Source of the DNA: Micromonospora globbae
Lineage (GTDB): Bacteria > Actinomycetota > Actinomycetes > Mycobacteriales > Micromonosporaceae
DNA length: 64,000 nucleotides
Direction of reading: 5' to 3'
NCBI RefSeq assembly: GCF_003610785.1
Contig: NZ_RAQQ01000024.1
Location: 1 to 64,000 of the forward strand
Shown here: positions 8,048-16,101 of the stretch, piece after piece
Layout of the letters: each line of letters opens with the position of its first letter
Numbering within the stretch: the first letter of the stretch is position 1
Position numbers and translations under genes: made by a program
The notes under the pieces: generated by a model
What the model saw: only the letters and a program-made list of their open reading frames with translations
What the model was told of the DNA's origin: nothing
The model's database searches: none

Positions 8048-8476
8048 TCAGCCCGGTTCGGCGTCCAGGTACACCCAGCGCCCGTCGGCCCGGACGAAGC
8101 GGCTGCGCTCGGTCAGCGTGCCCGGCCGCCCCGCCGCGCGGTAGTGCGCGCGGAACTCGACGGCGCCGACGGTGTCGAGCAGGCCGCCGCGGTCCGTGGC
8201 GAGGATCTCGAGGCGGGTCCAGCGCCGGTCGGGGTCCAGCGTGATCCGCGCGGGTCGGGTGCGCTCGTGCCAGCTCCGCAGCAGGTATCCGGCGTCACCC
8301 ACGGCGAAGGCGCTGAACCGGGAGCGCATCAGCGCCTCGGCCGTGGCGGCGTCGACCTCACCGCGGTGCAGCGGCCCGCAGCACCGGGCGTACGGCCCGC
8401 CGGACCCGCAGGGGCAGGGCGCCGCCCGGTCGCCGGGCGCGCTGCTGCGTCGGCCGCGCTTCGCCACGGTGCCCAT
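8048..8476 (-). CDS. YchJ family (UPF0225) SEC-C motif protein
   Basis: 142 aa. CPCGSGGPYARCCGPLH near residue 20 is the SEC-C-type zinc-binding cluster, followed by ALMRSRFSAFAVGDAGYLL and WTRLEILATDRGG, the hallmarks of the YchJ/UPF0225 family whose C-terminal part is NTF2-like. Function unknown. The start is the ATG at 8476 with a short GGCAGG directly upstream; a leaderless or alternative start is possible. It sits 44 bases downstream of the sortase gene on the same strand. Confidence 0.85.
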   Translation of the reverse strand: MGTVAKRGRRSSAPGDRAAPCPCGSGGPYARCCGPLHRGEVDAATAEALMRSRFSAFAVGDAGYLLRSWHERTRPARITLDPDRRWTRLEILATDRGGLLDTVGAVEFRAHYRAAGRPGTLTERSRFVRADGRWVYLDAEPG

Positions 8477-8520
8477 CCTGCCGTACCGGTCCGGCCCCCT
8501 GCGTCGCACCCGGGCCGGCG

Positions 8521-9144
8521 TCAGCCGGTGCGGGTGGCGAAGACGACGACGTTGTCGACGTAGTCGCCGGTCCGCTCGTCGAACCGGCCGCCGCAGGTGA
8601 CCAGCCGCAGGGTGGCGCCGCCCGCCGGGCCGTAGACCAGCCCGGTGGGGAAGCGGTCCTTCGGGTACCTGCCGACACCGTCCACGGTGAACGTCGCGAC
8701 CCGCGCGTCGGCGCGCGTGACGCGGATCGTCTGGCCCGGCCGCAGCCGGCCGAGGTCGAAGAAGACGGCGGGGCCCGCCGCGGAGTCCACGTGCCCGACG
8801 AGCACGGCGGCGCCGGTCTCGCCCGGGCTGGGGCCGTGGCGGTACCAGCCGGCGACACCGGGCCCGGGCGGCACCTCGAGGGCGTTGGCGGCGTCCACGC
8901 CCACCGGGACGACCTCGGCCCGGACACCGATCGCGGGGATCTGCACGAGCGTCGGCGTGGCGTGCGGCAACGCCGGCAGGTCCGGCGCGGACCGGGTGGC
9001 CGCCGGCGTGGCGGCCCCCGGCTGCGGTGGGCGGGGCGGGTCGGCGGTCAGCCCGGCGGTGACCAGCCCGACGCCACCCGCGCCGAGCAGGGCGACGGCC
9101 GCGACGGCGGCACCCCGCCGGCGTGTCGTGCCGTGCCACCGCAC
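8521..9144 (-). CDS. Class F sortase
   Basis: 207 aa. An N-terminal membrane anchor (residues ~11-32) and proline-rich linker precede the sortase barrel. GHVDS supplies the catalytic His118 and LVTCGG the catalytic Cys184; VDNVVVFA closes the barrel as in class F enzymes. The catalytic Arg cannot be placed with certainty: candidates are R187 and R191, and the position 13 after Cys, used in class A, is Asp. It transfers surface proteins to peptidoglycan or pili. GTG is preceded by GGAGGAGG at 8 bases. The probable substrate gene lies 75 bases upstream on the same strand. Confidence 0.88.
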   Translation of the reverse strand: MRWHGTTRRRGAAVAAVALLGAGGVGLVTAGLTADPPRPPQPGAATPAATRSAPDLPALPHATPTLVQIPAIGVRAEVVPVGVDAANALEVPPGPGVAGWYRHGPSPGETGAAVLVGHVDSAAGPAVFFDLGRLRPGQTIRVTRADARVATFTVDGVGRYPKDRFPTGLVYGPAGGATLRLVTCGGRFDERTGDYVDNVVVFATRTG

Positions 9145-9219
9145 GTGCTCACCTCCTCCGGGCGGGCGGATGCCCGCCCCGGCTCGTCGCCGGTGCGGGC
9201 ACCCGTGGCGTGGTCGAGG

Positions 9220-9705
9220 TCAGGCGACGGCGGACGCGGCGCGCCGGCGGCGCAGCAGCAGGACGCTGCCGAGGGCGGCGGCGCCGAGCAGCGTGCCGCC
9301 GGCGGCCAGCGCGCCCGTGCCGTCGGCGCGACCGCCGGTGCCCGCCGCGGCGCCGCCGATCGGGGTGACGGTGAACGTCGCGCTGCCGGCGGCGGTGCCG
9401 TCGCCGCAGGTGGCGGTCACGGTGTAGGTGCCGAGCGTGAACCCGGCGGTGAACAGTTCGGCGCTCAGTCCGCCGCCCGGGGCGGTCGTGGTGGAGCGGA
9501 CGTTCTGGTCGCGGTTGGGGCCGGTGACGTGGAAGATCGCGTCACCGGACGCCGGATCGCAGGTTGTGGCGGTGAGCACCACCGTGCCGCCCACCGGTGT
9601 GCTGGCCGGCGACACGACGGTCTCGGCGAGCGCGGCGCTCGGCAACAGGAGTACGCCGAGACCCACGCCGGCCGCCGCCGACACGAGGACTGTCTTCGTC
9701 TTCAT
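9220..9705 (-). CDS. Secreted surface protein, probable sortase substrate
   Basis: 161 aa. A Sec signal peptide (KTKTVLVSAAAGVGLGVLL, cleavage near ALAET) leads to an Ig-like region (~30-113) with two cysteines (CDP and CGDG). The C-terminus has a glycine-rich spacer, a hydrophobic helix (TLLGAAALGSVLLL) and a positive tail RRRR. That is the architecture of a cell-wall sorting signal, but no LPXTG or LAXTG is present; the closest string is ADGTG immediately before the helix. The class F sortase follows in the same transcription direction. RBS GAGGGAAG about 7 bases before ATG. Confidence 0.75.
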   Translation of the reverse strand: MKTKTVLVSAAAGVGLGVLLLPSAALAETVVSPASTPVGGTVVLTATTCDPASGDAIFHVTGPNRDQNVRSTTTAPGGGLSAELFTAGFTLGTYTVTATCGDGTAAGSATFTVTPIGGAAAGTGGRADGTGALAAGGTLLGAAALGSVLLLRRRRAASAVA

Positions 9706-9898
9706 ACGCGTCTTCCCTCACTCTTCGTCCGCTGAGCACGTGGGACGTCGTTCGGGTGGCCAACTCCGCGACTAGCACCGGTGTGCCCAACACTAGGGCG
9801 GTTGGACCCCCGATCCGGTGAAAACGAGAAATCTTCGTTGCCGTCACGTGTCCACCCGGGAGGCAGAGGGAGCTGCGAAAACGCCGGATGGTGGATGC

Positions 9899-10723
9899 TC
9901 AGCCGGCCGGGGCGGGCTCCGGCAACGGGGCGCCCGTCTCCAGCAGCGTCTTGAGGCTGGCGAGCAGCTCCGGCCAGCCGCCGCTGCCGTCGAGCTGCCC
10001 GCTGATGGCCCGGTGCATCTCGCTGTCGGGCGAGAAGTCGTCGTGCACGACGGTGAGCCGGACGGCCGCGCCGTACGGCTCGATCTCGAAGGTCACCTTC
10101 GAGCGGCGCTCGCCGAGCCGGGCGGCCAGTTCCTCCTCCGACCAGCCGAAGTGCGCGGCGTGTTCCGGCTGGAATCCGTGCCAGCTGTAGCTCAGCCGCC
10201 GGTACGGCTCGGCCACCAGCACCCGCTGGCCGAGATCGCGGAACTCGCCGCCCGGCGCGTCCTGCCAGAGCACCGGCGAGCCGGCCCGCCAGTCCGACTT
10301 CAGGGCGACCCCGCCCCAGTACCGGCGGGTGAAGGCGGGCTCGGTCAGCGCGGCCCACAGCCGCTCCGGGGTGGTGTTGATGTAGGTGGTGTAGACGAAC
10401 GTGGGGCTCTCCACGGGCGCACCCTCCAATGCTGCGCGCAGGTCGGCGAGCGCCTCGGCCCGCTGACGGTCGTAGCGACTCATCCACCGGTCGGTGATGG
10501 CGACGATCGGCGCCGCGTCGAGGTAGTGCAGCTTCTCCCGGCCCTGCCGTCGCGTGGTCACGAGGCCGGCCGACTCCAGCACCGCGAGGTGCTTGCTCAC
10601 CGCCTGCCGGGTCATGCCGAGCCCGGCGCAGAGGTCGCGCAGGCTCTGCCCGTTGCGCGTGTTCAGGCGGTCGAGCAGCCGCCGGCGGCTGACGTCCGCC
10701 AGCGCCCGGAACACCTCGTCCAC
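9899..10723 (-). CDS. ArsR-type regulator fused to an SRPBCC (AHSA1-like) domain
   Basis: 274 aa. Residues 1-95 are a winged helix of the ArsR type (LRDLCAGLGMTRQAVSKHLA is the recognition helix region) without the CxC metal site, so metal sensing is unlikely. Residues ~105-255 form an AHSA1/SRPBCC domain (VYTTYINTTPERLWAALTEP; WGGVALKSDWRAGSPV) that could bind a hydrophobic ligand. Such one-component fusions usually repress their own gene (family inference). GTG with GAGAGG upstream. Two palindromes sit directly before it, in the space shared with the divergent lycopene cyclase gene. Confidence 0.88.
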   Translation of the reverse strand: MDEVFRALADVSRRRLLDRLNTRNGQSLRDLCAGLGMTRQAVSKHLAVLESAGLVTTRRQGREKLHYLDAAPIVAITDRWMSRYDRQRAEALADLRAALEGAPVESPTFVYTTYINTTPERLWAALTEPAFTRRYWGGVALKSDWRAGSPVLWQDAPGGEFRDLGQRVLVAEPYRRLSYSWHGFQPEHAAHFGWSEEELAARLGERRSKVTFEIEPYGAAVRLTVVHDDFSPDSEMHRAISGQLDGSGGWPELLASLKTLLETGAPLPEPAPAG

Positions 10724-10736
10724 GCCCCACCTCTCA

Positions 10737-10756
10737 AGGCAACCGATCGGTTGCCT
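10737..10756. promoter_or_regulatory. Perfect 20-bp palindrome, candidate ArsR operator 1
   Basis: AGGCAACCGATCGGTTGCCT is fully self-complementary and begins 13 bases upstream of the ArsR-SRPBCC start codon, in the divergent gap before the lycopene cyclase gene. Confidence 0.75.
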
Positions 10757-10764
10757 GTCACGTT

Positions 10765-10784
10765 AGGCAGCCGTGCGGTTGCCT
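10765..10784. promoter_or_regulatory. Second, near-perfect palindrome, candidate ArsR operator 2
   Basis: AGGCAGCCGTGCGGTTGCCT shares the AGGCA/TGCCT ends and most of the core with operator 1 but has imperfect symmetry. Centres are 28 bp apart, so two dimers could bind nearly the same DNA face (inference). Confidence 0.65.
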
Positions 10785-10830
10785 GTCAACCGCGTCGCCG
10801 CGTCACCCCGCCGTGTGGCAGCGTGGACGG

Positions 10831-12075
10831 ATGCGATCCTCGGTCGACGTGGACCTCGCCCTCCTCGGGGGCGGCGGCGCGGCCTCCCTGGTCCTGGCGG
10901 CGCTCGACCGGCACGGCGTACGGGGGCTGCGGGTGGCCGTCGTCGACCCCGTGCACCGGCGCGGCCAGGACCGGACGTGGGCGTTCTGGGACCGGCCCGG
11001 CGGCGACCTCGACACGCTGCTGAGCGCGAGCTGGCCCCGCGCCGAGGTGCTCACGCCCACCGGACGCCGGGTGCTCGACCTGGCCCCGCTGCGGTACGCG
11101 ATGCTCCGCTCCGGCCCCGTCTACGAACGGGCCGCCGCCGCGGAGCGGCGTCTCGGCGCGACCCGCATGGTCACCGCCGTCGACGCTGTGGACGACGACG
11201 GCGACCGGGTGCGGGTCCGTACCTCCGACGGGCGGACCCTGCGCGCCGGCTGGGTGCTCGACTCACGGCCGTGCCCGCCCGCCCGGCCCGGCCGCACGAC
11301 GTGGCTGCAACACTTCCGCGGCTGGTGGCTGGAGGCCGACGCCCCGGTCTTCGACGCCGGGCGGGCCGTGCTCATGGACTTCCGCACCCCGCAGCCCGCC
11401 CGCGGCGTCTCCTTCGGCTACGTGCTGCCGGTCAGCGACCGGTACGCCCTGGTGGAGTACACCGAGTTCTCGCCGACCCTGCTCACCGGCGCCGGGTACG
11501 ACGCCGCGCTGGCCGGCTACCGCGACCTGCTCGGCCTCGACCCGGCCCGGCTGACCGTGCGCGAGGTCGAGAACGGCGTCATCCCGATGACCGACGGCCC
11601 GTTCGTCGCCCGCCCGTCGCCGCGGGTGGTGCGGCTCGGCACCGCCGGCGGCGCCACCCGGCCCTCCACCGGGTTCACCTTCTCCGCCATGCGCCGGCAG
11701 GCCGACCAGATCGCCCGTGCCCTCGCCGCCGGGCGCCCGCCCGTGCCGCGACCCGCCTACCCCCGCCGGCACCGCTGGATGGACGCCGTGGCGTTGCGCG
11801 CCCTGGACCGGGGATCGGTCGGCGGCCCCCAGTTCTTCGCGCGCCTCTTCGACCGCAACCCCGCCGAGCGGGTGCTGCGGTTCCTCGACGGCACCACGAC
11901 GCCCGCCGAGGAACTCGCCGTCATGAGCAGCACCCGGTTGCGGCCGATGGTCACCGCCGCCGTGGGGGACGCCGCGCACCGGCTGCGCGACCGGCTGCGC
12001 CCGCCCCGACCGGCGCAGCCGGTGCCGGCGCCCGTGCGCGACGGGGCCTCCCCGCCGGAACGGGCCGGCGCCTGA
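10831..12075 (+). CDS. crtY: Lycopene cyclase (CrtY/CrtL family)
   Basis: 414 aa. A Rossmann-type FAD/NAD motif (LLGGGGAASLVLAAL) is followed by DRTWAFWD, FGYVLPVSDRYALVEYTEFS and GTAGGATRPSTGFTF, all signatures of the flavoprotein lycopene beta-cyclase family. It converts lycopene ends into ionone rings at the membrane. The start is ATG at 10831; an in-frame GTG lies 18 bases upstream. No other carotenoid gene is in the window. It is divergent from the ArsR-SRPBCC regulator, which is the obvious candidate for its control. The last ~35 residues are a proline-rich tail. Confidence 0.88.
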   Translation: MRSSVDVDLALLGGGGAASLVLAALDRHGVRGLRVAVVDPVHRRGQDRTWAFWDRPGGDLDTLLSASWPRAEVLTPTGRRVLDLAPLRYAMLRSGPVYERAAAAERRLGATRMVTAVDAVDDDGDRVRVRTSDGRTLRAGWVLDSRPCPPARPGRTTWLQHFRGWWLEADAPVFDAGRAVLMDFRTPQPARGVSFGYVLPVSDRYALVEYTEFSPTLLTGAGYDAALAGYRDLLGLDPARLTVREVENGVIPMTDGPFVARPSPRVVRLGTAGGATRPSTGFTFSAMRRQADQIARALAAGRPPVPRPAYPRRHRWMDAVALRALDRGSVGGPQFFARLFDRNPAERVLRFLDGTTTPAEELAVMSSTRLRPMVTAAVGDAAHRLRDRLRPPRPAQPVPAPVRDGASPPERAGA

Positions 12076-12104
12076 GCGGCCCGCGCCCGGCCGGCGTCGA
12101 CTCC

Positions 12105-13213
12105 TCAGCGGGCTCCGGCGACCGCGTCGCGGATCAGCACCCGCAGGTCCTCCATCGGGTCGCCGTCGCCCGCGGAGAGCAGCGTCTTCGTCGCCGCCAC
12201 GGTCAGACCCAGGTCCGGATAGGCGTACGCGACGCTGCCGCCGCTGCCGGAGGACCCGAAGGCGCCGTCGGGCTCCAGCGCGTACCCCAGACCCCAGGCC
12301 ATGTCCTGGCCGAAGACCCACTCCGGGCCGGGGGCCGTGGCGCGGGTCGTGACCTCGCGCAGCCGCGCGGGCGAGATCAGCCGTACGCCGTCCACCCGCC
12401 GATCAGCGCCGCGAACATCCGCGCGACGGCGCGGGCGGACATCGTGCCGGTGGCCGGCACGTCGGCGGCGAGGAAGTCCCGGCGGCGCCCCACCTCGGCG
12501 CCCGGCCGGACGCCGGGCGGCGCGACCCGGTCGAAGTGCGGCAGGTTGGCGCTCGCGACGTCGAACAGCGCGGACAGGTTGCGGTCCGCGACCGGGGCGA
12601 CCCGGTCCAGCCGCGTCTCCGGTACGCCGAGGAACAGCTCGTCGGCCACGCCGAGCGGCCCGGCGACCTCCTCGGCGAGTACCTGCGACACGCGCCGGCC
12701 GGTCACCCGGCGGACCACCTCGCCGACCAGCCAGCCGAACGTCCAGGCGTGGTACGCGGTCAGCGCGCCGGGCGGTGCGATCGGCTCGGTGTCCGCGACG
12801 ATCGCGCACATCCGGTCCCAGTCGGTGAAGTCCTCCACCGTGACGTCGGCCGGCAGGGTCGGCACCCCGGCCGTGTGGGCGAGCACGTGCCGCAGGGTGA
12901 TGGCGTCCTTGCCGTGCCGGGCGAACTCCGGCCACACCTCGGCGATCCGCAGGTCGTAGTCGAGCCGGCCCTGCTCGGCCAGCACGTGCACCACCGTCGA
13001 GGTGAGACCCTTCCCGGTGGACATGCTCCAGATCGGCGTGTCCGCGTCGAGCGGCCGCCCCGTGGCCGGGTCGGCCACCCCCGCCTGCACCTCGACGATC
13101 GCCCGACCGTCCAGGTACGCGGCGACCTGCACACCCGACTCCCGCCCGTCGGCGACCAGCTCGTCGATCGCCTTCCGCACCCGCGCCCGCAGGCCGCTCC
13201 AGTCGTCACTCAC
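12105..13213 (-). pseudogene. Serine beta-lactamase-like/EstB esterase, interrupted by a one-base frameshift
   Basis: The two reading frames together give ~369 aa of a class C beta-lactamase-family hydrolase. SMSTGKG contains the S-x-x-K nucleophile motif and AYHAWTFGWLVG the tyrosine motif. The upstream frame ends early as LIGGWTAYG at 12377; the downstream frame continues with VDGVRLISPARLREVTT and the C-terminal region (FGSSGSGGSVAYAYPDLG). Adding one G to the GGG run (complement of 12395-12397) joins them as GGVDGVRL. It is either a real mutation or a homopolymer sequencing error. The GTG start at 13213 gives VSDDWSGL; the frame is open further upstream without family similarity. Confidence 0.8.
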
Positions 13214-13354
13214 GACGATCAACCCTGCCAGAGCGGGCCCCGTGCCGGCGCGGCAATTTCCGCCGGTCGCGTCCGGCCCGCTCGCGGGGCCGGGGGCCGG
13301 GCCGGCGAGCCGCGCCGGCTCCGGGGCCGGCACCCGGCCCCGGCCTGCCGCCAC

Positions 13355-13360
13355 TACCCT
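13355..13360 (+). promoter_or_regulatory. -10 box of a leaderless start (ASCH gene)
   Basis: TACCCT ends 7 bases before the ATG at 13368, the spacing expected for transcription starting at the A of ATG. Confidence 0.5.
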
Positions 13361-13367
13361 CGGCGGG

Positions 13368-13790
13368 ATGGATCTCGACGATCTTCCCCGGGCCCGGTTC
13401 GCGTTTCCCGGCCCGCTGCGGGACCGGCTGGTGGCCGCGATCCTCGCCGGCACGAAGACGTCCACCACCGGCCTCCTGCTCGGCTACGAGCGGGAGGGGG
13501 AGCCCCTGCCCCGCGTGGGCCAGCGCTCGGTGGTGGTCGACTCCGCGGAGCGACCGGTCGCGGTGATCGAGGTGACCGAGGTGCGGGTCCTCCGCCTCGC
13601 GGACGTCGACCTGGCGCACGTGGTCGACGAGGGCGAGGGCGACACGTCGGTGGCCGGGTGGCGGGCCGGGCACGAGGAGTTCTGGCATGGTCCGGAGGTC
13701 CGGGCGGAGTTCGGCGACCCCGACTTCACCGTGGACGACGACACGCTCGTCGTGGCGGAGCGCTTCCGGCTGGTGCGGACCCTCGCGTAG
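13368..13790 (+). CDS. ASCH domain protein
   Basis: 140 aa. AAILAGTKTSTTGLL, GQRSVVVDSAERPVAVIEV and VRVLRLADVDL match the ASCH fold (PUA-like), which binds RNA or nucleotides; some members are cytidine/amidohydrolase-like, so the exact role is open. The C-terminal WRAGHEEFWHG is typical of the short bacterial subgroup. ATG at 13368 is chosen because a TACCCT -10 box lies 7 bases upstream and no ribosome site is present, suggesting leaderless translation. Divergent from the broken beta-lactamase-family gene. Confidence 0.85.
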   Translation: MDLDDLPRARFAFPGPLRDRLVAAILAGTKTSTTGLLLGYEREGEPLPRVGQRSVVVDSAERPVAVIEVTEVRVLRLADVDLAHVVDEGEGDTSVAGWRAGHEEFWHGPEVRAEFGDPDFTVDDDTLVVAERFRLVRTLA

Positions 13791-13839
13791 GAGGCGGGAC
13801 ACGCGGGGCCCGACCGCGTCCGGCCGCCGCGGCGGCAGG

Positions 13840-13845
13840 TAGGTT
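13840..13845 (+). promoter_or_regulatory. -10 box of a leaderless start (rnhA)
   Basis: TAGGTT ends 6 bases before the ATG at 13852; no ribosome site precedes the codon. Confidence 0.5.
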
Positions 13846-13851
13846 GCCGGC

Positions 13852-14319
13852 ATGGTGGACGCGGGCAACGTGGTGCGGATCTGGACCGACGGGGCGTGCA
13901 GCGGCAACCCCGGCCCGGGCGGCTGGGGCGCCGTCCTGCGCTACGGCGCGCACGAGCGCGAACTGTGCGGCGGCGAGGCGAGCCCGACCACCAACAACCG
14001 GATGGAGCTGATGGCCGCCATCCAGGCCCTGGAGAGCCTCACCCGGCCGGTCACCGTCGAACTGCACACCGACAGCACGTACGTGCGCAACGGCATCACC
14101 AGCTGGCTCGCGTCGTGGAAGCGCAACGGCTGGCTCACCGCGGCGAAGCAGCCGGTGAAGAACGCCGACCTGTGGCAGCGGCTGGAGGCGGCGTGCGCCC
14201 GGCACCGGGTCACCTGGCTGTGGGTGAAGGGGCACAACGGCCACCCGGAGAACGAGCGCGCCGACGCCCTGGCCAACCGGGGCATGGCCGAGGCCCGGGC
14301 GGCGGTCGGCGCCCGCTGA
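13852..14319 (+). CDS. rnhA: Ribonuclease HI
   Basis: 155 aa, normal length for bacterial RNase HI. The four acidic catalytic residues are visible: D13 (WTDGACSGNPGPGGWG), E52 (NNRMELMA), D74 (HTDSTY) and D138 (NERADALAN); H128 in KGHNGHPENE corresponds to the mobile catalytic histidine. It cleaves the RNA strand of RNA-DNA hybrids using two metal ions. Start by family alignment plus the adjacent -10 box. Confidence 0.96.
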   Translation: MVDAGNVVRIWTDGACSGNPGPGGWGAVLRYGAHERELCGGEASPTTNNRMELMAAIQALESLTRPVTVELHTDSTYVRNGITSWLASWKRNGWLTAAKQPVKNADLWQRLEAACARHRVTWLWVKGHNGHPENERADALANRGMAEARAAVGAR

Positions 14320-14328
14320 CGGCCGCCG

Positions 14329-14547
14329 TCACCGGTTGGGGTCGACGGCTCCGGAGACGTCGTCCACGTCGTACCCCGCGCGGCTGGTCTCCCGCGCCGG
14401 GAGCGTGTCCTCGGCCGGCAGGTCGGCGAGGTCGTCGCCGGTGTCCGCGCCGGGCAGGGACTCGCCGGGCCGGCGCAGCGACGCCTGGAGTGCGGTGGTG
14501 CCGTCCGGCTCGTCGGTGCCGGACCGGTCGAAGCGTTCGTCGGTCAT
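14329..14547 (-). CDS. Small acidic hypothetical protein
   Basis: 72 aa from the ATG at 14547, which has AGGAG 7 bases upstream. The sequence is acidic and low in hydrophobic residues (DERFDRSGTDEPDGTT; DTGDDLADLPAEDTL), likely disordered. No family recognised. It is convergent with rnhA and lies 51 bases downstream of another small acidic gene with the same direction. Confidence 0.55.
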   Translation of the reverse strand: MTDERFDRSGTDEPDGTTALQASLRRPGESLPGADTGDDLADLPAEDTLPARETSRAGYDVDDVSGAVDPNR

Positions 14548-14598
14548 GCCGGACTCCTGCCCTCCTCGGCGTCCCGCAAACACGGCCGCCGGGCGGGA

Positions 14599-14835
14599 TC
14601 AGCGGGCCGCGTCGGGGTGGCCGGGCATCCCGGAGCCGCCGGCGCTGCTGCCGGAGGCGCCGCCGGCCACGCCGGATCCGTCGTCCTCGGTGACCACGTC
14701 CGGCCGTACGTCGGTGTCGTCCGGGGGCGGGACGTCGGTGTCCGCCTCGACCTGGACCAGCCGGGCCTGACCGGCCTCGTCCTCGGCGTGCTCCGGGTCG
14801 ACCGGCTGCTCGCCCTGCCGCGTTCTGAACCCCAC
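14599..14835 (-). CDS. Small acidic hypothetical protein
   Basis: 78 aa from a GTG with GGGAGG 6 bases upstream, a good ribosome site that supports expression. Composition is acidic then Gly/Ser-rich (ADTDVPPPDDTDVRPDVVTE; GGASGSSAGGSGMPG), probably disordered. No family recognised. Shares direction and character with the next small gene. Confidence 0.5.
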   Translation of the reverse strand: MGFRTRQGEQPVDPEHAEDEAGQARLVQVEADTDVPPPDDTDVRPDVVTEDDGSGVAGGASGSSAGGSGMPGHPDAAR

Positions 14836-14899
14836 GGTCGCCTCCCGTCCGCGCCGTCTCCGGTCGGCCGTACCTACCCGGGGGCAAACCGGCGAAACG

Positions 14900-16096
14900 T
14901 CAACCGGCCGGGGCGACCGGATCGGGGATCCGGTCCGTCCCGACCGGCGGCGTGCCGGGGTCCCGCAGCGTGCGGCGGCGGGTGACGGCGGTGGCGAGGG
15001 CGAGCACCAGCGCCGCGCCCACCACCAAAAAGGCGGCCGCGTTGCCGAACCGGTCGTTGACCGCCCCGCTGGTCGCCGCGCCGAGGGCGGTGCCGAGTTG
15101 GCCGGCGGTGAGCAGCCGGCCGTACGCCTCGGCGAGCCGTGGCGCGGGTGTGGCCCGGGCGAGGATCTCGTCGGTGACCGCCAGCCAGGGCGCGAGCCCC
15201 AGGCCGAAGACGGCCAGCACCACGGCCATCTGCGCGACGGTACGGGGGAGCGGCAGGGCGAGCGAGGTGACCGCCAGCGTCCCGAGCAACCCGAGGTAGG
15301 CGGCGCCGGGGGTGCCCGGACGGCCCAGGCGGGCGAGGAGCAGGCCACCGACCAGGCTCCCGGCGGACCAGACGGCGACCAGCATCCCGGCCTGGTCGGG
15401 GTGCCCGACGGCGGCCGCGAACGCGGGCACCAGCACCCACATGGCGCCCATGCAGGTGGTGTAGGCGAGGTGCGTGCCGAGCAGCGTCCGCAGGGTGGCC
15501 CGGCCCGGCGGGGGAGTCGGGGCGGCCGCCCGGCGGGCGTCCCCCGGAGCGCGGGGGATGACGAACGCGGTGGCGACCAGCGCGGCGGTGCCCACCGAGG
15601 CGAAGCCGAGCAACGCGCCCGCCGGGCCGGTCGCCAGGAGACTCAGGGTCACCACCAGCGGTCCGCCCACGTAGAGCAGTTCCTGCGCGACGGCGTTGAG
15701 CGCGTAGGCGCGGCCGAGCGCCGGGGCGGGAACGACCACGGCGAGCCGGGCCCGCCCACTGCCCATCACCGGCGGGCTGGACAGGCCGGCGCCGGCGGCG
15801 AACGCCACGAAGACCCACGGGTCGGTGGCGACCGCGAGACCGAGCAGCGCGACCAGGTGGCCGACGCCGCTGGCGAGCAGCACGGGCCGGTCGCCGAGCC
15901 GCCTCAGCAGCCGTCCGGCCACCGGGGCGGTGAGGGCCAGCCCGATCCCGCACGCCGCGCTGGCCGCGCCTGCGGCGGCGAAGCTTCCGGTGTTGTGGTG
16001 GCCGAGCAGCACGACGAGCAGGTGCCGCATCGCGACCGGCAGGTAGCCGAGGTTCATCAGGACGATGAGGGCCAGCGCCCGACGCGGTACATTCAC
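14900..16096 (-). CDS. MFS transporter
   Basis: 398 aa with about 12 membrane helices; APVAGRLLRRLGDRPVLLAS between helices 2 and 3 is MFS motif A, and MGSGRARLAVVVPAPALGRAYAL follows helix 4. Relatives are drug or metabolite exporters. The GTG start at 16096 is only 5 bases from the divergent MarR start, so either both mRNAs are leaderless or the true start is downstream, for example the internal Met of LMNLGYLP. Probably the target of that MarR regulator. Confidence 0.85.
   Translation of the reverse strand: MNVPRRALALIVLMNLGYLPVAMRHLLVVLLGHHNTGSFAAAGAASAACGIGLALTAPVAGRLLRRLGDRPVLLASGVGHLVALLGLAVATDPWVFVAFAAGAGLSSPPVMGSGRARLAVVVPAPALGRAYALNAVAQELLYVGGPLVVTLSLLATGPAGALLGFASVGTAALVATAFVIPRAPGDARRAAAPTPPPGRATLRTLLGTHLAYTTCMGAMWVLVPAFAAAVGHPDQAGMLVAVWSAGSLVGGLLLARLGRPGTPGAAYLGLLGTLAVTSLALPLPRTVAQMAVVLAVFGLGLAPWLAVTDEILARATPAPRLAEAYGRLLTAGQLGTALGAATSGAVNDRFGNAAAFLVVGAALVLALATAVTRRRTLRDPGTPPVGTDRIPDPVAPAG
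16088..16093 (+). promoter_or_regulatory. -10 box of a leaderless start (MarR gene)
   Basis: TACATT ends 8 bases before the MarR ATG and lies inside the 5' end of the divergent MFS gene. TACAT (16088-16092) and ATGTA (16102-16106) also form inverted half-sites around the two start codons, a possible MarR operator. Confidence 0.45.
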
Positions 16097-16101
16097 AGCT
16101 T

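Noticed and set aside
8521..9144. Class E sortase
   Set aside because: The TCGG and VDNVVVFA ending and short length fit class F better; no LAXTG-type substrate is nearby.
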